Assembly (NCBI GenBank): GCA_000442125.1
Contig: KE546970.1
Span: forward strand, 537,816-601,815
DNA length: 64,000 nt
Direction: 5' to 3'
Source: Opeltia flavorubescens
Lineage: Eukaryota; Ascomycota; Lecanoromycetes; Teloschistales; Teloschistaceae
Shown here: one piece after another, positions 24,381 through 35,102 of the stretch
Numbering within the stretch: position 1 is the first letter of the stretch
Layout: every line of letters begins with the position of its first letter
Notes under the pieces: model-generated
The model's database searches: none
What the model saw: the letters and a program-made list of their open reading frames with translations, nothing else
What the model was told of the DNA's origin: nothing
Made by a program: the position numbers and the translations under genes

Positions 24381-25674
24381 TCACGTTTCTTTCGGTAATA
24401 TCAAGCCTCTTTGTGGCTATGACATCTCATGAGCGATAACGAAATACTCTCTAGAAGAATCAACAGATGCTTACCGGGGTGAATTTCCGAAGCTTAACCC
24501 CTCCTTCAGCGAAAACTGCTGCCGTCTAGATGCTTTTAGTAACGACTTTAAGCATGGAAGAGAGTAGCTTAGTCTTTGAGGTTTCTTACCTCATGGTCCA
24601 TGCTATAACTTTGAGAGTATACCACCTCTGAGATACCGACCTGAGTAATCTTAATACTGCAGGTCAGACATGGGCAGCTGATATGGATTAGTCCTGCTTG
24701 CACGAAAAATGGTGGAGCCACTACGTGTCACAGTAGAGGATCGATCCCTCACGAATCCGTTCTCTGCCAGCTTCGAGCAAGGCATTCTCCTCTGCATGAA
24801 TACAGAGGCAAGTAGACAGCCCAACGCCAGCCGTATTACCATCATTGCACCGACGACCTACTTTGATCAACAAACACGATTTAAGAGTGGAGAAGAGCAC
24901 TCACACCCCCCTTCATTACAATTCTTCAGATTACGAGGCGTGCCGTTATAGCCAGTACTAATGACGCGCTTCTCGCGGACAAGTACACAGCCAACTCTCC
25001 GTTTCATGCAGTTACTGCGCTGAGCTGCCAGCGAGGCGAGCTGCATGAAATACTGGTCCCAGTTGGGCCTCAATCGTTGTTCATTGGAAAGATCGAGTTC
25101 TCTCAGCATTCGATGGAGCTGGTCAAGGTGATGACTTTGGTTCACAAGACGAACCTCTGCTCGATCGATCAGTTGCGTCAAACCAGAATCGCGATGGAAT
25201 AAATGATCGTCGTTTCGCTGAACGAATTGCTCCAAGGTTGGTTCGGTATCATTAGTAGCCCGACATCTGCCCATGTGTAAGCTTAGCTTTGCTTATATCA
25301 TTCTAACATTACCTTGCCCTGCAGCGATGCCACCGCAAATTCAACGGCGCGTCTACGCTGACCAAGAGAAAGAAAGGCCGGCGTAGAAGCTTTTCCAGAA
25401 CTTCCTCATCCCAGATATCTGTTGTCACCCAGCGTTGCTGCCACCATTTCGTGATAAAGTGAACCAGTTCTTCGACACTGCTGAATACCTCGCTGCCCAA
25501 TAAGTCAGGGGAATTTCGCAAGGAATCGCGGGTGTCAAGGACGGAAGACGATGGAGATGGTGTGCATAAGTTCGCTTGTGCCAGACGAAGTCTCGAGAAC
25601 CCTTCCTTTTCAATAAGATACGCAGCGACAGACTGCTTGCCAGCAAGTATACTCCCGCAAAGCCCGATTAGCAT
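24381..25674 (-). CDS. dcd1: Deoxycytidylate (dCMP) deaminase with N-terminal P-loop domain
   Basis: Six exons, 25674-25313, 25266-24905, 24857-24725, 24677-24590, 24525-24475 and 24416-24381, encode 343 aa; all five introns are 46 to 64 bp. The N-terminal domain opens MLIGLCGSILAGKQSVA with a Walker-A-like loop (residues 7-15), as in yeast Dcd1 relatives. The catalytic domain begins near RPNWDQYFM. It has the zinc site: His262-Ala-Glu264 (HAEE) and Cys289/Cys292 (PCLTC). The enzyme converts dCMP to dUMP, the thymidylate precursor, in the cytosol, and is usually regulated allosterically by dCTP and dTTP. Exons 3 to 6 lie downstream of the first frame's stop and were placed by reading-frame and motif continuity; the tiny last exon (PPQRGLILPKET) is the least certain. 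It is divergent from atg7. Confidence 0.9.
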
Positions 25675-26003
25675 CGCACTTGGAGTATTATGCCCAACAA
25701 TGACACAGCAAGGATTATAGAATTTGAACCCGCTGAGCCGGTAAATTGCACATATACAAGTACTTTGACGTAATGAGGCTGAAGCCTGAAGCGGGACGGC
25801 CCGTGCGGATAACATGAAGTAACCTTGTTTGAATGATCATTATCGCGTCTGACCTATTGCGCACGTGTGCAAGTCATCAAGAAGAACAAAGCTTGTTTGT
25901 CATGAATTGCTAAATTGTACTAATATTCACAGTATCACTTCATTCAGTCTCGGGGAACACTGCGCAAGTCTTTTTGGTCTCCTTTTGAAGTGCATTCTCC
26001 ATC
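25675..26003. promoter_or_regulatory. Bidirectional dcd1/atg7 promoter region
   Basis: This 329-bp gap lies between divergent start codons. It contains one ACGCG core (minus strand, 25844-25848), of the MBF type expected for an S-phase nucleotide gene. A palindromic CACGTG E-box lies at 25862-25867. Function is inferred from motif identity only. Confidence 0.4.
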
Positions 26004-28523
26004 ATGCTAAAGTTTGCGACATTTACCTCTGATATTGAACTCCCATTTTATACGGCGCTTGCCTCGCTCAAGATTGATCACGATAAGTTAGATGACTCGT
26101 CGCGCCGAATCTTGGGGCTGTACGAAATCAAGCCTGCAGAATCCCCGAGTGCGTCATGCCGAATACAGATCCACAGCAATTCATTGACAAGCGATGTGTA
26201 AGCCCATTGAGCTGAGCCAATCTAGGGACATTCCCTAACGTGGTACGTTCAGTGTGGGTCCAGGGTTCTACCGCGCAGAAGGAATGATTAAGAATGTCAA
26301 CACGATTGAAGAATATCGCAACGTTGACAAGACTGCGTTACTTAACCAAGCTGGACACACGGTGCGTGAAACCATTCGTCTGCATTCGCCTCCCAAACGC
26401 TAATGGTAGCACAGATCTGGGACGCCATTGAAGATGGTACAATCTATTCTTGTCCCTCATTGTTGGCTTCCTTTATAATGATCTGCTTTGCCGACCTTAA
26501 GAAATACAAGTTCACGTATCTTTTCGGCTTCCCCGCCTTGCACTCAGATCCAGCGTGGTATCCGAGCGCCAGTCTCCAAGCGCAGTCCGAACTCGATGAG
26601 TCAAAGACTGACGAGAACAATCTGGCGCTTCGTCTCTCGGCTAGCGAATCTACTGCTCTGGTCGAATCGGTACAGACTTGGCGATACAGTATTGACGCTC
26701 GCCAGTACGGCTTTTTCCTTGCCAAGAGGACCCGGACAGCGACTTCGATCGAGCCAGAAGGACATGTGTCTGATAGCGGATTCCAAAGCAGAGCGACAGC
26801 TCAAGAAATACCACCACCAGGACTCAAGTCCCTTTGGGTTATCGGTAGTTTAGCCAAGTACGAGACTGGGTTTTTCGACGGCGTAGACGTTGCGGATAAA
26901 TTTGTTTGTTTTGCAGACCCATCAACCTACGAAGGATTCCCGGGCTGGATGTTACGAAACCTCTTGATCCTAGTCAGAAAACGCTGGGGACTTAACAAGG
27001 TCCAAGTACTATGTTACAGGGATATTCACTCTCGCCGCGAGGATGCTCGAAGCCTAGTATTTAATCTAGCGATCAAGGAAAGCAGAGAGGCATCCAAGGC
27101 AGATACCTGTCGGGTGCTTAATCAAACGGTACCCAGAGTGTCTGGATGGGAGCGCTCTGACAGAGGCAAGATCAACAGCAAAATCGCCAACCTCGGGGAT
27201 TACATGGATCCTGTACGGTATGATTGAATGAAAACTGGTTATACAAACATAAGACTTATGTAAAAAACCTAGGCTTGCAGACCAAGCTGTTGACCTCAAC
27301 TTAAAGCTCATCAAATGGAGGATTTCGCCAGGATTGGACTTGAATGTCGTAAAAAGAACCAAGTGTCTCCTTCTCGGCGCCGGAACACTTGGAACTTATG
27401 TTGCACGGAACCTACTGGTAAGTATTTAGGTCCCAAGGGATTGCTACACTTTGCACACATCTTCTAAGCTACCCGCGTGTACAGGGCTGGGGTGTACGTA
27501 AAATCACGTTTGTTGACAACGGGTCAGTTTCGTTCTCGAACCCGGTACGGCAACCTCTTTTTAACTTCCAAGATTGTCTCGGCGGTGGTGCGAAGAAGGC
27601 GTATCGTGCGGCTGAGGCTCTCAGAGAGGTTTATCCGGGTGTAGATGCCCAGGGACACGTGTTGTCCGTTCCCATGGCCGGACATCCGATATTAGATGAA
27701 GCCGCTATTCTCAGGGATTATGAGACGTTGANAAAATTGGTTCATGAACATGATGCAATATTCCTACTAATGGATACTCGCGAGAGCCGGTGGCTACCCA
27801 CCGTGATGGGAAAGGCTGCCGGTAAAATTGTGATGAACGCAGCGCTAGGCTTTGACAGCTTCGTTGTCATGCGTCATGGCAAGAAGGGCGCTGTCCAAAA
27901 TCAGCAAGAGCTTGGCTGCTATTTTTGCAGCGATGTAGTCGCCCCAGCCAATGTAAGATGCTCACATTCAGCGATGGAAGAATCCGAGATGCTGATCGGG
28001 TACCGCTAGTCCATCACAGATCGTACGCTGGATCAGCAATGCACAGTGACTCGCCCAGGGGTGGCAGCGATTGCTTCAGCCCTTCTCGTGGAGATATTCA
28101 TCTCTGTGCTGCAACATCCTCTGGGAGGGCTCGCACCGGCTCCGACGTCTACAACTGAGGATCGTGGAGATCATCCGCTCGGAGTCGTGCCTCATCAAGT
28201 ACGAGGCTTTCTCTCAACTTTCCAGAATCTCGTTATCAAGGGCAATGCCTACGATTGCTGTAGTGCGTGCTCGTCTCATATTATCGAAACATATACATCC
28301 GACGAATGGCAATTCGTCAAGAGAGCGCTGAACGAGAGAGGCTACGTGGAAGAGTTGAGCGGTCTCGCAGAGGTGAGATTTCTAGTCCAGACTTTATTTA
28401 CGCCGCTACGGGAGTGCTTACATTCAACAGGTGCATCGTATAGCTGAAAAGGCTTTAGCAACTATCGAATTCAGTGACGATAGTGATAAAGAAGGCAACG
28501 ATGACGAGCCTGAGCTGATATAA
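26004..28523 (+). CDS. atg7: Ubiquitin-like-modifier-activating enzyme Atg7
   Basis: Seven exons encode 724 aa: 26004-26197, 26253-26361, 26415-27217, 27273-27417, 27485-27952, 28010-28372 and 28431-28523. The N-terminal Atg7 domain is seen as [12 protein letters not shown] and [17 protein letters not shown]. The E1-type domain has the nucleotide loop [13 protein letters not shown] (near residue 404), [16 protein letters not shown] and the [10 protein letters not shown] block. The active-site Cys is near 584 in QQCTVTRPG, two codons from an intron-flanked exon start region, followed by CX2C zinc ligands (CCSAC). The acidic C-terminus ([16 protein letters not shown]) is the usual Atg3/Atg10-binding tail. 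Atg7 activates Atg8 and Atg12 in autophagy in the cytosol. One base, 27732, is ambiguous (n) in exon 5. The intron placement restores every conserved block in frame. Confidence 0.94.
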
Positions 28524-28631
28524 TACAGAATCAATTACATCAGATATATAGGTCAGATGGCAAAGCAATCGTTTGTATTGGGACGGTCCAGTCAGTTGCA
28601 TCTGCCGGGCTTCTCATAGGTGACGGCACTA

Positions 28632-29983
28632 TTAGTCTACAAGAACATCCAACAGTAACCATAATAGGAAAAGCTGGATCTGTACCTCACCGAATAATTC
28701 CAGTCTCCGGATACCTGGCTTTCTTCTCAGCGCCACAAAGAAGGCCTCTCTGGATTCCTGTCATGTGTAAGTAAGGGGCATCACGAGGGGGAGGTTATAT
28801 TGGCGCACGTTTCTGGAGGATTCTGGTTTGTCCCGATGCACCTTTGAGAATAATTTTTTCAATCGAGCTTCGAGTAGCTTATCCTCCGAACCTTGGTAGA
28901 ATTTACAGACGAAATGGCCGCTGGGCCGAAGTGTATCAAATGCGAACTTCAATGCCGCTTCACATAGGTCCTGATCGTCAGGTCATTCATGATAGCTCGA
29001 AGCAATTGCTTTGAACATGGAAACATACCATACTTCCAGCGTGGTCTTTGAAATTGATGCCGCTCGTATTCATCATCCTGTAGTACGGATTACTCAGACT
29101 TCTTTTCCAAAACCCTTCGGTCTGTTCCCAGGGAGCGGACATATCGCTAAGCACAACATCTACAATAATGCCCTCATAAGCGTGATCAACGTTGTCTTCA
29201 ATCGATGTAATTTCTCTAAGTTTGCCAGGTACTTCGGGTGCGAGGAGTCCTAGTTGTTCTCCGTGTTCCAAATAGCTTTTTCCGTTCGATGCAATCTCAC
29301 TCTCAGTCACCGGTCCATTTTGGGGATTTTTGGGTGAGGAGGATTCGCGTCCTGACACGCCTCGCTGGCTCTCCCGGAGAAAGTTCTTAACGCTTTCTTG
29401 AACAGCAGCAGAGAGAAAATTTCCCTGAATCGTCGAGACTCCATTGGGCGGCTGCGCAGGGATCACGTCAATACCCACGACAAGACCGTGAGGCGATGTT
29501 CGATCAACAGCAACCTTAACAGGAAAGTATGTCAGAGCAATTCTAGCACTTCATCTTCAACCATAATCATTTCATACCTGAGACCATGAGCCTGGTGCAA
29601 AGCCCTGATGAATTTGTGTTAGAAAGGTAGGCAATATAGATGTTTAGTCCTACTAGATCAACGACCGTCTGGCCTGGTTTGAAAATCCTGTATCTCTCAT
29701 TGATCTATATGGTAAACCTCCTTTGAGCATCAATTGTGGCTTGCAATGGGCGAAGGCGGACCTCTAGAAGCTTGTATGCTGCTCGGGATTTCAATCCGTC
29801 AACCCTTGCGCTGATTGCATATTTGTCTCTACCCTGTCTCGTCTGCCACCTTTTTGAAGAAGAGGATGAAGAGCGACGGGCGCGACGGCAGTGGCTAGGA
29901 ACGCCCGAAGGCAGCCAACAGTAGATCGTTGCTGGTTGCTGAATTTGGACCTGGAAGCGTCCTATCGACTGGCGGTAAAGCAT
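28632..29983 (-). CDS. mrm2: Mitochondrial rRNA 2'-O-methyltransferase Mrm2 (FtsJ/RrmJ family)
   Basis: Six exons, 29983-29762, 29704-29654, 29604-29578, 29514-29029, 28970-28809 and 28757-28632, give about 357 aa. After an Arg/Ser-rich leader, likely a mitochondrial presequence, the FtsJ fold starts with KRWQTRQGRD and SRAAYKLLE (catalytic Lys). The SAM loop VDLGFAPGSWSQ is assembled across two introns. Then come GIDVIPAQPPNGVSTIQGN, DVVLSDMSAPW (catalytic Asp), FVCKFYQG (catalytic Lys) and ESREAFFVALRRK. The first intron begins GTCCGC, a weak donor. The 27-nt third exon is required for the SAM loop. The C-terminus is uncertain: a further splice (donor GTGAGG, acceptor CGGCAG) would give another tail ending near 28540. 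The gene is convergent with atg7. Confidence 0.87.
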
Positions 29984-30164
29984 GTACTGCGGGCTCTGCT
30001 AAAGACTTTCCGTATGATTAGAGAGGCTTAGTCAGTAATCCATCGGTGAAAGCATTAGTCCTATGTCAGACCAAATTGAGTGTCAAATATTCAGGTGATC
30101 TTACCATATACGGAGTAGAATAGTTTTCGCTTCCTCGTCAGAAATAAAAATTTCAACGAGCCAG

Positions 30165-30824
30165 CCTAGGCTGTAATATAATAAGAACCTTTGAACGATA
30201 GATCTAACAAGAATTAAAATAACAACTAACTAGTATTTTTTCTTAATCTATACAGTTGAAAATCTTGTATATATTATAGAAATTCTAGATATAAATTAAA
30301 ATAACAATTTGAACTATATATAAAAAAAATAAATACTAATATTTTGATAATAAAAAAGATAAATAAAATATTAAAAATAAATTTTATCTATTATAATTCA
30401 ATTTAAATAGAATATATAATAATTTTATAATTTTATTTTCGATAAATACTAAAAATAGGAGTTTAATAAAAAAAAATTATATATTTAAAAATATAATATT
30501 TGATTGTAAATTATAAATTACAATTAGTAATTTTTAGATTTTTAAAATTTCGATATTATTTTATAGAAAAAATTAAAAAGTAAAATATTTTATTAATATA
30601 AATTTCAATTTATTTTATTTTAAAATATTAAATAATTAATAGAATTTTATTTAAATTAATATAATCAGCGATTAAATTAATAATATTATTTTTTATTTTC
30701 TTTTAAATAATTTATAATAATAATTAATTAATTATATTATTATTCGATTTTAAATTTAATATATAATTGAAATTAATTATTAAAAGGAAATATAAATAAT
30801 TATTTTTAATATTTTCTTTAGGAG
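30165..30824. repeat. AT-rich islet with RIP-like composition
   Basis: About 650 bp made almost only of A and T, with CpA and TpG almost absent, between two normal genes. It looks like a small RIP-mutated repeat remnant directly abutting a solo LTR. No coding frame or recognisable element ends are visible. Confidence 0.6.
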
Positions 30825-30996
30825 TATCACGATTCTGCTATAGGGTACCGTGGAGAGTATATAACTTGGCATTATTACCGGACTGGGCCTAGCGCGCCTT
30901 GGTATTTTCATATATCTTACAGCGATTCTATAGAGATTTAGCAATCAACCTATTCACCACTAGATTTCTATACACTATGCATCTTTATTCGTTACA
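30825..30996 (+). repeat. Solo LTR related to the 42.6-46.1 kb element
   Basis: This 172-bp segment matches the two 171-bp LTRs at 42,586 and 45,888 along its whole length. Shared blocks include GGGTACCGTGGAGA, GGCATTATTACCGGA, TTACAGCGATTCTATAGAG and TTTAGCAAT. Differences are mostly C/T and G/A. It starts TATCACG and ends GTTACA, like the paired LTRs. Flanks are AGGAG (30820-30824) and AGGAT (30997-31001), a probable 5-bp target duplication with one mismatch. No internal sequence accompanies it, so it likely arose by LTR-LTR recombination. Confidence 0.85.
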
Positions 30997-31288
30997 AGGA
31001 TTTACAGTATATAATAGAAACTTTACGGCATTAATAAAGAATATTATAGTATAAAATTACTATACTAGTAACCAGACCAATTTGCGTACAACACTCTGCT
31101 AAGAATTTCAATTGCAATAGGCGGTTACTCCGAGTAGGAAAGTCGTTATTGTCACCGTAACGCACCGAAACGATCCTTTAGACGTGTCACGTTATCCATC
31201 GGTATGTCCCAAAAGCCACGACTTCTTAGAAAAAAAAACGCTGTCTTCCGATTTCACGGCCTCGTTGCCCGCCCTCCTACAACTACTA

Positions 31289-32952
31289 TCAGGCTGCGAC
31301 AGCATCAGATCTGACATTTCTTTTAAGGGGCGAGAAAGCACCAAAGCCATTGACCGAGGTGGACAGAGTCTCCAGCAACGGGCGGCTTTTGGGTCCTACC
31401 AGCGTCCTTTTGCTTATGGAGCTGGAAGATCGCAACTCTCCGGGTGCAGGCTTGTTCGCCTCGCGCTCATCCTCGTCGAACAGGGTTGTGCTTAAACTAC
31501 CTAAGAATCTTCTCTTTTTCTTCTTCTTGGCGTCAGCACCTGCAAGAACCGTTGGATCTTCTGTCAGTGAATTGATAAGCTTGGAACGGCTTTCCAAGAC
31601 CTGGCCATTCTCATCATGCTCTTCCTCTGCAACATTTTCGAGTTTGGCAGCTGCCTGGCGCTTGCCTTCAAGCTCTGGTGCTTTCATGTTGGTCCTGCCT
31701 ATTTTTGCGATGCCAAGCGCTGCGGTCATTGTACCTCGTTGCTGCCCACCCGCATGGGTCGGAGCACTCCCAATTTCAGAGCGAATAGCGTCCCGGAATA
31801 ATCCAGGTTCTCCGGAAACCTTATTCACATCGAGTCCAGACATCAATCCTTCGCTTGGGCTTTCAGTGGCAATACTAGCTGCACGATTGAGGTAAGGAGT
31901 TATAGAAAACGTCGATTTATCGCCAGGCAAGGTTGATGATCGTTTATTTTTCCTTTCGTTGGCTGCATCACCAGGAGTTCCGATTGCAGAATCTGAGAGC
32001 ATTTGCGCGGCGGTTCGTTTTCGGGTTTGCATTGCTGGTCGCTCCACGCCCATAATATTTGACGCTGAACGGGCATTCTGGAGCTCCTGCCGAGTTTCCA
32101 GCAATGCTTCCTTCGTGGTCTTCATCTTGTTCTTCAGTGAGTCTAGCCGCGACTCTAAGGTCATCTTCTGTCCTTCCCATGTCGAAGACGCTTTCTGAGT
32201 TTCACGCTCCAGTTTATGTTTCTCCCGTCGCTCGCGGTTCAAGTCGATCCTGAGTTCGTCTATTTGGCGCTGAACCTCGGCGTCCTCGGCGTGTGCCTTA
32301 CCCTCCCTGGCGAGGATACGCTGTGTTGACCTTTTCTCCGAGTCCAATTGCACTTGTAGCGTTTCTATCCGATGTTCAAGCGATAGTTTTTCGGCCAGAA
32401 GCGACTGATGAGAAGCCACTTGTGATCGCAAATGATCGACTTCTGGTCGTAGACTTGAGAGCTCACGCGCCAGAGCAAGCTTTTCAGTCAGCAACTTTGT
32501 AGAGTCCATCGTGACACCATGCAAAGAATCGAGTTCAGCCTGAGATACATCAATGACTTCCTAAAAAGCCTCAGCCAGCATCACTAACCTTTAGAATCTC
32601 ATTTTCTCGAGCCCTAATACGTATCTCTCCTTGAGCGGTCTCAAGGCAAGCTTCGACCCTCTTCGTCTGCTCCTTCAGAATAGCTTGGTCATACTCAATC
32701 TTATGAATGAAATCATCTTCTTGCGCCATCTGCGCCCGTAAATCGTCGTTTTCGCATTCGCGCAAGAGCATTCGGACGCGTAGTCTGCGAAACCTTTCAT
32801 CATCTTGCGCAAGCTTATACTGATGCAAGCACTGTTCATGGAAAAATTCGAATGCGCATGTTTCCAGCGCTTGCTGCAACTATAGAAATGAATTAAGTGT
32901 TATTTGCGATAGAAGTCTGAATAGGAAGAAGGCTTACCTCGTGGGCATTCAT
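31289..32952 (-). CDS. Coiled-coil protein of unknown function, probably nuclear
   Basis: Three exons, 32952-32938, 32879-32589 and 32539-31289, give 518 aa; the first exon encodes only MNAHE, and introns are 58 and 49 bp. Residues about 5 to 260 are strongly charged, with heptad-like runs (LARELSSLRPEVDHL, RQIDELRIDLNRERREKHK), so a long coiled coil is expected. The second half is Ser/Thr/Pro-rich and disordered-looking, with basic clusters (KKKKKRRFLGS) that could direct nuclear import. The C-terminus has a short conserved-looking block, TLFDEDE and FSPLKRN. I do not recognise the family. The pattern resembles spindle or kinetochore-associated coiled-coil proteins, but this is only an impression. 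It shares a 261-bp divergent promoter gap with ost3. Confidence 0.75.
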
Positions 32953-33213
32953 CCGTGAGATTACTAATATCTCTAAAGAAAACAATGTATATCAATATTC
33001 AAATCCTCTTACACTATCCAGATAAGTCTTGATGATGCCTTCACACAAGCCCAAAGGGCACATTTATGAACGCGACCGTAAACAAAAGGGACACTAGAGC
33101 TGGGTGATAAGATAACACTATATCTTATCGCTTGGCCTGTGAAGCTTTCATTCGAAGACAACGTAGGCTCCGGGGAACCTGAGTCTATTCGCATCTTATA
33201 CAATCAATTCATA

Positions 33214-34375
33214 ATGAAAGTCAGCTTTTCTGCGTGCGTTATAGGATGCTATCTTCCATGGCTTGGCATGACCGCCAAGGTTAAGCCAACCGACAAATTC
33301 GAACAGTACCATAATAAGTTCACTTCAGGTCCTTCTACTCTGAAGCTCGACGATGTATCATACGAAAGAGTGACAGCAACACCTCGCGACTACAGTGTTG
33401 CTGTTCTTCTTACTGCTCTTGAAGCGCGCTTTGGATGCCAACTTTGTCGAGACTTCCAATCCGAATGGGACGTCGTCGGGAAAAGCTGGATCAGGGGCAA
33501 CAAAGAGGCGGACACCCGCCTGCTACTCGGGACTCTGGATTTTGCTGATGGGAAAGGAACCTTCCAAAAGGTCTGTTGGCAGCTTGTCGTTTGCGCGAAT
33601 CACGGGTTCTGAGTCGCTAAAAGTTGTCATCAGCTCATGCTGCAAACAGCCCCAATCTTGATGTTCTTCCCACCAACAGTAGGCCCTGAAGCTAAGACAG
33701 ATGTACAACCTATACGCTACGACTTTACTATGGGGTGAGCTGAGTGACGAATGACTGCAGGTTCGAAGCTGAATTACATGTCAGTTCACAATCGGCTGAG
33801 CAGGTGCACGAGTGGATCATCCGACACCTGCCCCAAGGACCCAAGCCTCCCATTTACCGACCAGTGAATTACATACGACTCATTACCATTACCACTGCAA
33901 TTCTAGGACTTGTGTCCTTTGTTAGTGTTGCTTCGCCATACATCATACCCATCATACAAAATCGAAACCTTTGGGCTGCGATAAGTCTAATCACCATACT
34001 GCTTTTCACGAGTGGTCACATGTTTAACCATATCCGAAAGGTCCCTTATGTTGCTGGAAATGGTAAGGGCGGGATAAGCTACTTTGCTGGTGGCTTCTCC
34101 AACCAATTTGGACTAGAAACACAAATTGTGGCAGCCATGTGTATGTTTCAATTTAGTCGCACCCTTTTTCGCGAGCAGACTGACTTGTTTTAGACGGTGC
34201 TCTTTCGTTCGCCACTATTGCTCTGGCTTTGAAAGTTCCACGCATGATCGACCCAAAGAAGCAGCAGATCGCGGTATTCATTTGGGGCGCTGTGATATTT
34301 GGCATGTACAGTTTCCTCCTCAGCGTATTTCGTGTCAAAAATGGCGGCTATCCATTCCATCTACCGCCTTTCTAG
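33214..34375 (+). CDS. ost3: Ost3/Ost6-type subunit of oligosaccharyltransferase
   Basis: Four exons, 33214-33570, 33634-33734, 33785-34140 and 34194-34375, give 331 aa; introns are 63, 50 and 53 bp. A signal peptide (MKVSFSACVIGCYLPWLG) precedes a luminal thioredoxin-like domain with a CX2C redox motif (C75, C78, GCQLC). Four membrane segments follow: LITITTAILGLVSFVSV, LWAAISLITILLFTSG, a short one at YGALSFATIALAL, and AVFIWGAVIFGMYSFLL. This is the Ost3/Ost6 (human TUSC3/MAGT1) layout. The subunit holds acceptor proteins by mixed disulfides during N-glycosylation in the ER. An upstream in-frame ATG at 33139 exists, but 33214 begins the signal peptide directly and is preferred. The C-terminus NGGYPFHLPPF is typical. 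Confidence 0.92.
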
Positions 34376-34553
34376 TTCAGAGGTCTAGAGGCAGAGGGCA
34401 GGCGATCAGTGTCGTAGAGTCTACAGAGACTTGGGATGCGTCAGGAAGCCCCTTCGAAGCTTAAGTCGTTGGAAAACCATCATTTAGTTGTTGGGAGTGT
34501 GTGATGTGCGTTCATACATGGTCATTCGATAACCTTAGTGCATACCCAGTGCC

Positions 34554-35102
34554 TTAAGGGCTTAAAGCAGCTTTTAATCCTACAGTAGCGCCAAACGCTA
34601 GAAACCCTCCACGAATCGCATTTAGTCGTCCAAACCGTCGCAAGAGCTCCTGCACCTTCTGCTCTCCCCCTGACTTCTCGATACCATCTTCCCCCTGTTC
34701 ACCAATTTCCTTCAACCTCATGTTGGTCGGCTTCATCACAAAGATGGTGAACGGGGCGATACTGATTGTACCCGCTGCCGCGAGAAGAAATTGGCTGCGA
34801 GCAGAGCTTCCAATTGGCGCATTGTATGCAAGGACAGAGAAGGCCAATGATACCGCAGTAGCAAGTTGGGGGAAGATGTGCGAGCCACTGGAGAACAGTG
34901 CTCGAAGATGGTTGAGGGATGCTTCGTTTGGATGGGCAAGGAATATGGGAACAGTGGCTAGCAAAGGGTCAGTAGTCGAGAGCCTCGATGGGAATGTCGG
35001 GTATGACCTACAATATGATAGAGCGATTATGGCCCCTGCGGTGAAGAAACCTGTTCCAATGCCAAATACCTGCAATGACACCACTTGTAAAGGTGTCGCC
35101 AT
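34554..35102 (-). CDS. DUF1772-like small membrane protein
   Basis: Best model: exons 35102-35012 and 34957-34554, 164 aa, with a 54-bp intron 34958-35011 (GTAGGT, branch CTACTGAC, GCTAG). Because 54 is a multiple of three, the unspliced frame (182 aa) is also open. Splicing gives SYSTVPIFL, which fits DUF1772 proteins better. Four hydrophobic segments are visible: FGIGTGFFTAGAIIAL, LATAVSLAFSVLAYN, FLLAAAGTISIAPFTIFV and GGFLAFGATVGLKAAL. A conserved-looking SGSHIFPQLA and MKPTNMRLKEIGEQ follow the family pattern. Some DUF1772 proteins act as anthrone oxygenases in polyketide clusters, but no such cluster is here and the function is unknown. It is the last gene before the AT-rich block. Confidence 0.8.
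   Translation of the reverse strand: MATPLQVVSLQVFGIGTGFFTAGAIIALSYCRSYPTFPSRLSTTDPLLATVPIFLAHPNEASLNHLRALFSSGSHIFPQLATAVSLAFSVLAYNAPIGSSARSQFLLAAAGTISIAPFTIFVMKPTNMRLKEIGEQGEDGIEKSGGEQKVQELLRRFGRLNAIRGGFLAFGATVGLKAALSP

Noticed and set aside
1-35102. Secondary metabolite or defence gene cluster
   Set aside because: The genes are unrelated housekeeping functions; the NAS-like and DUF1772-like genes are not adjacent to backbone, transporter or regulator genes.
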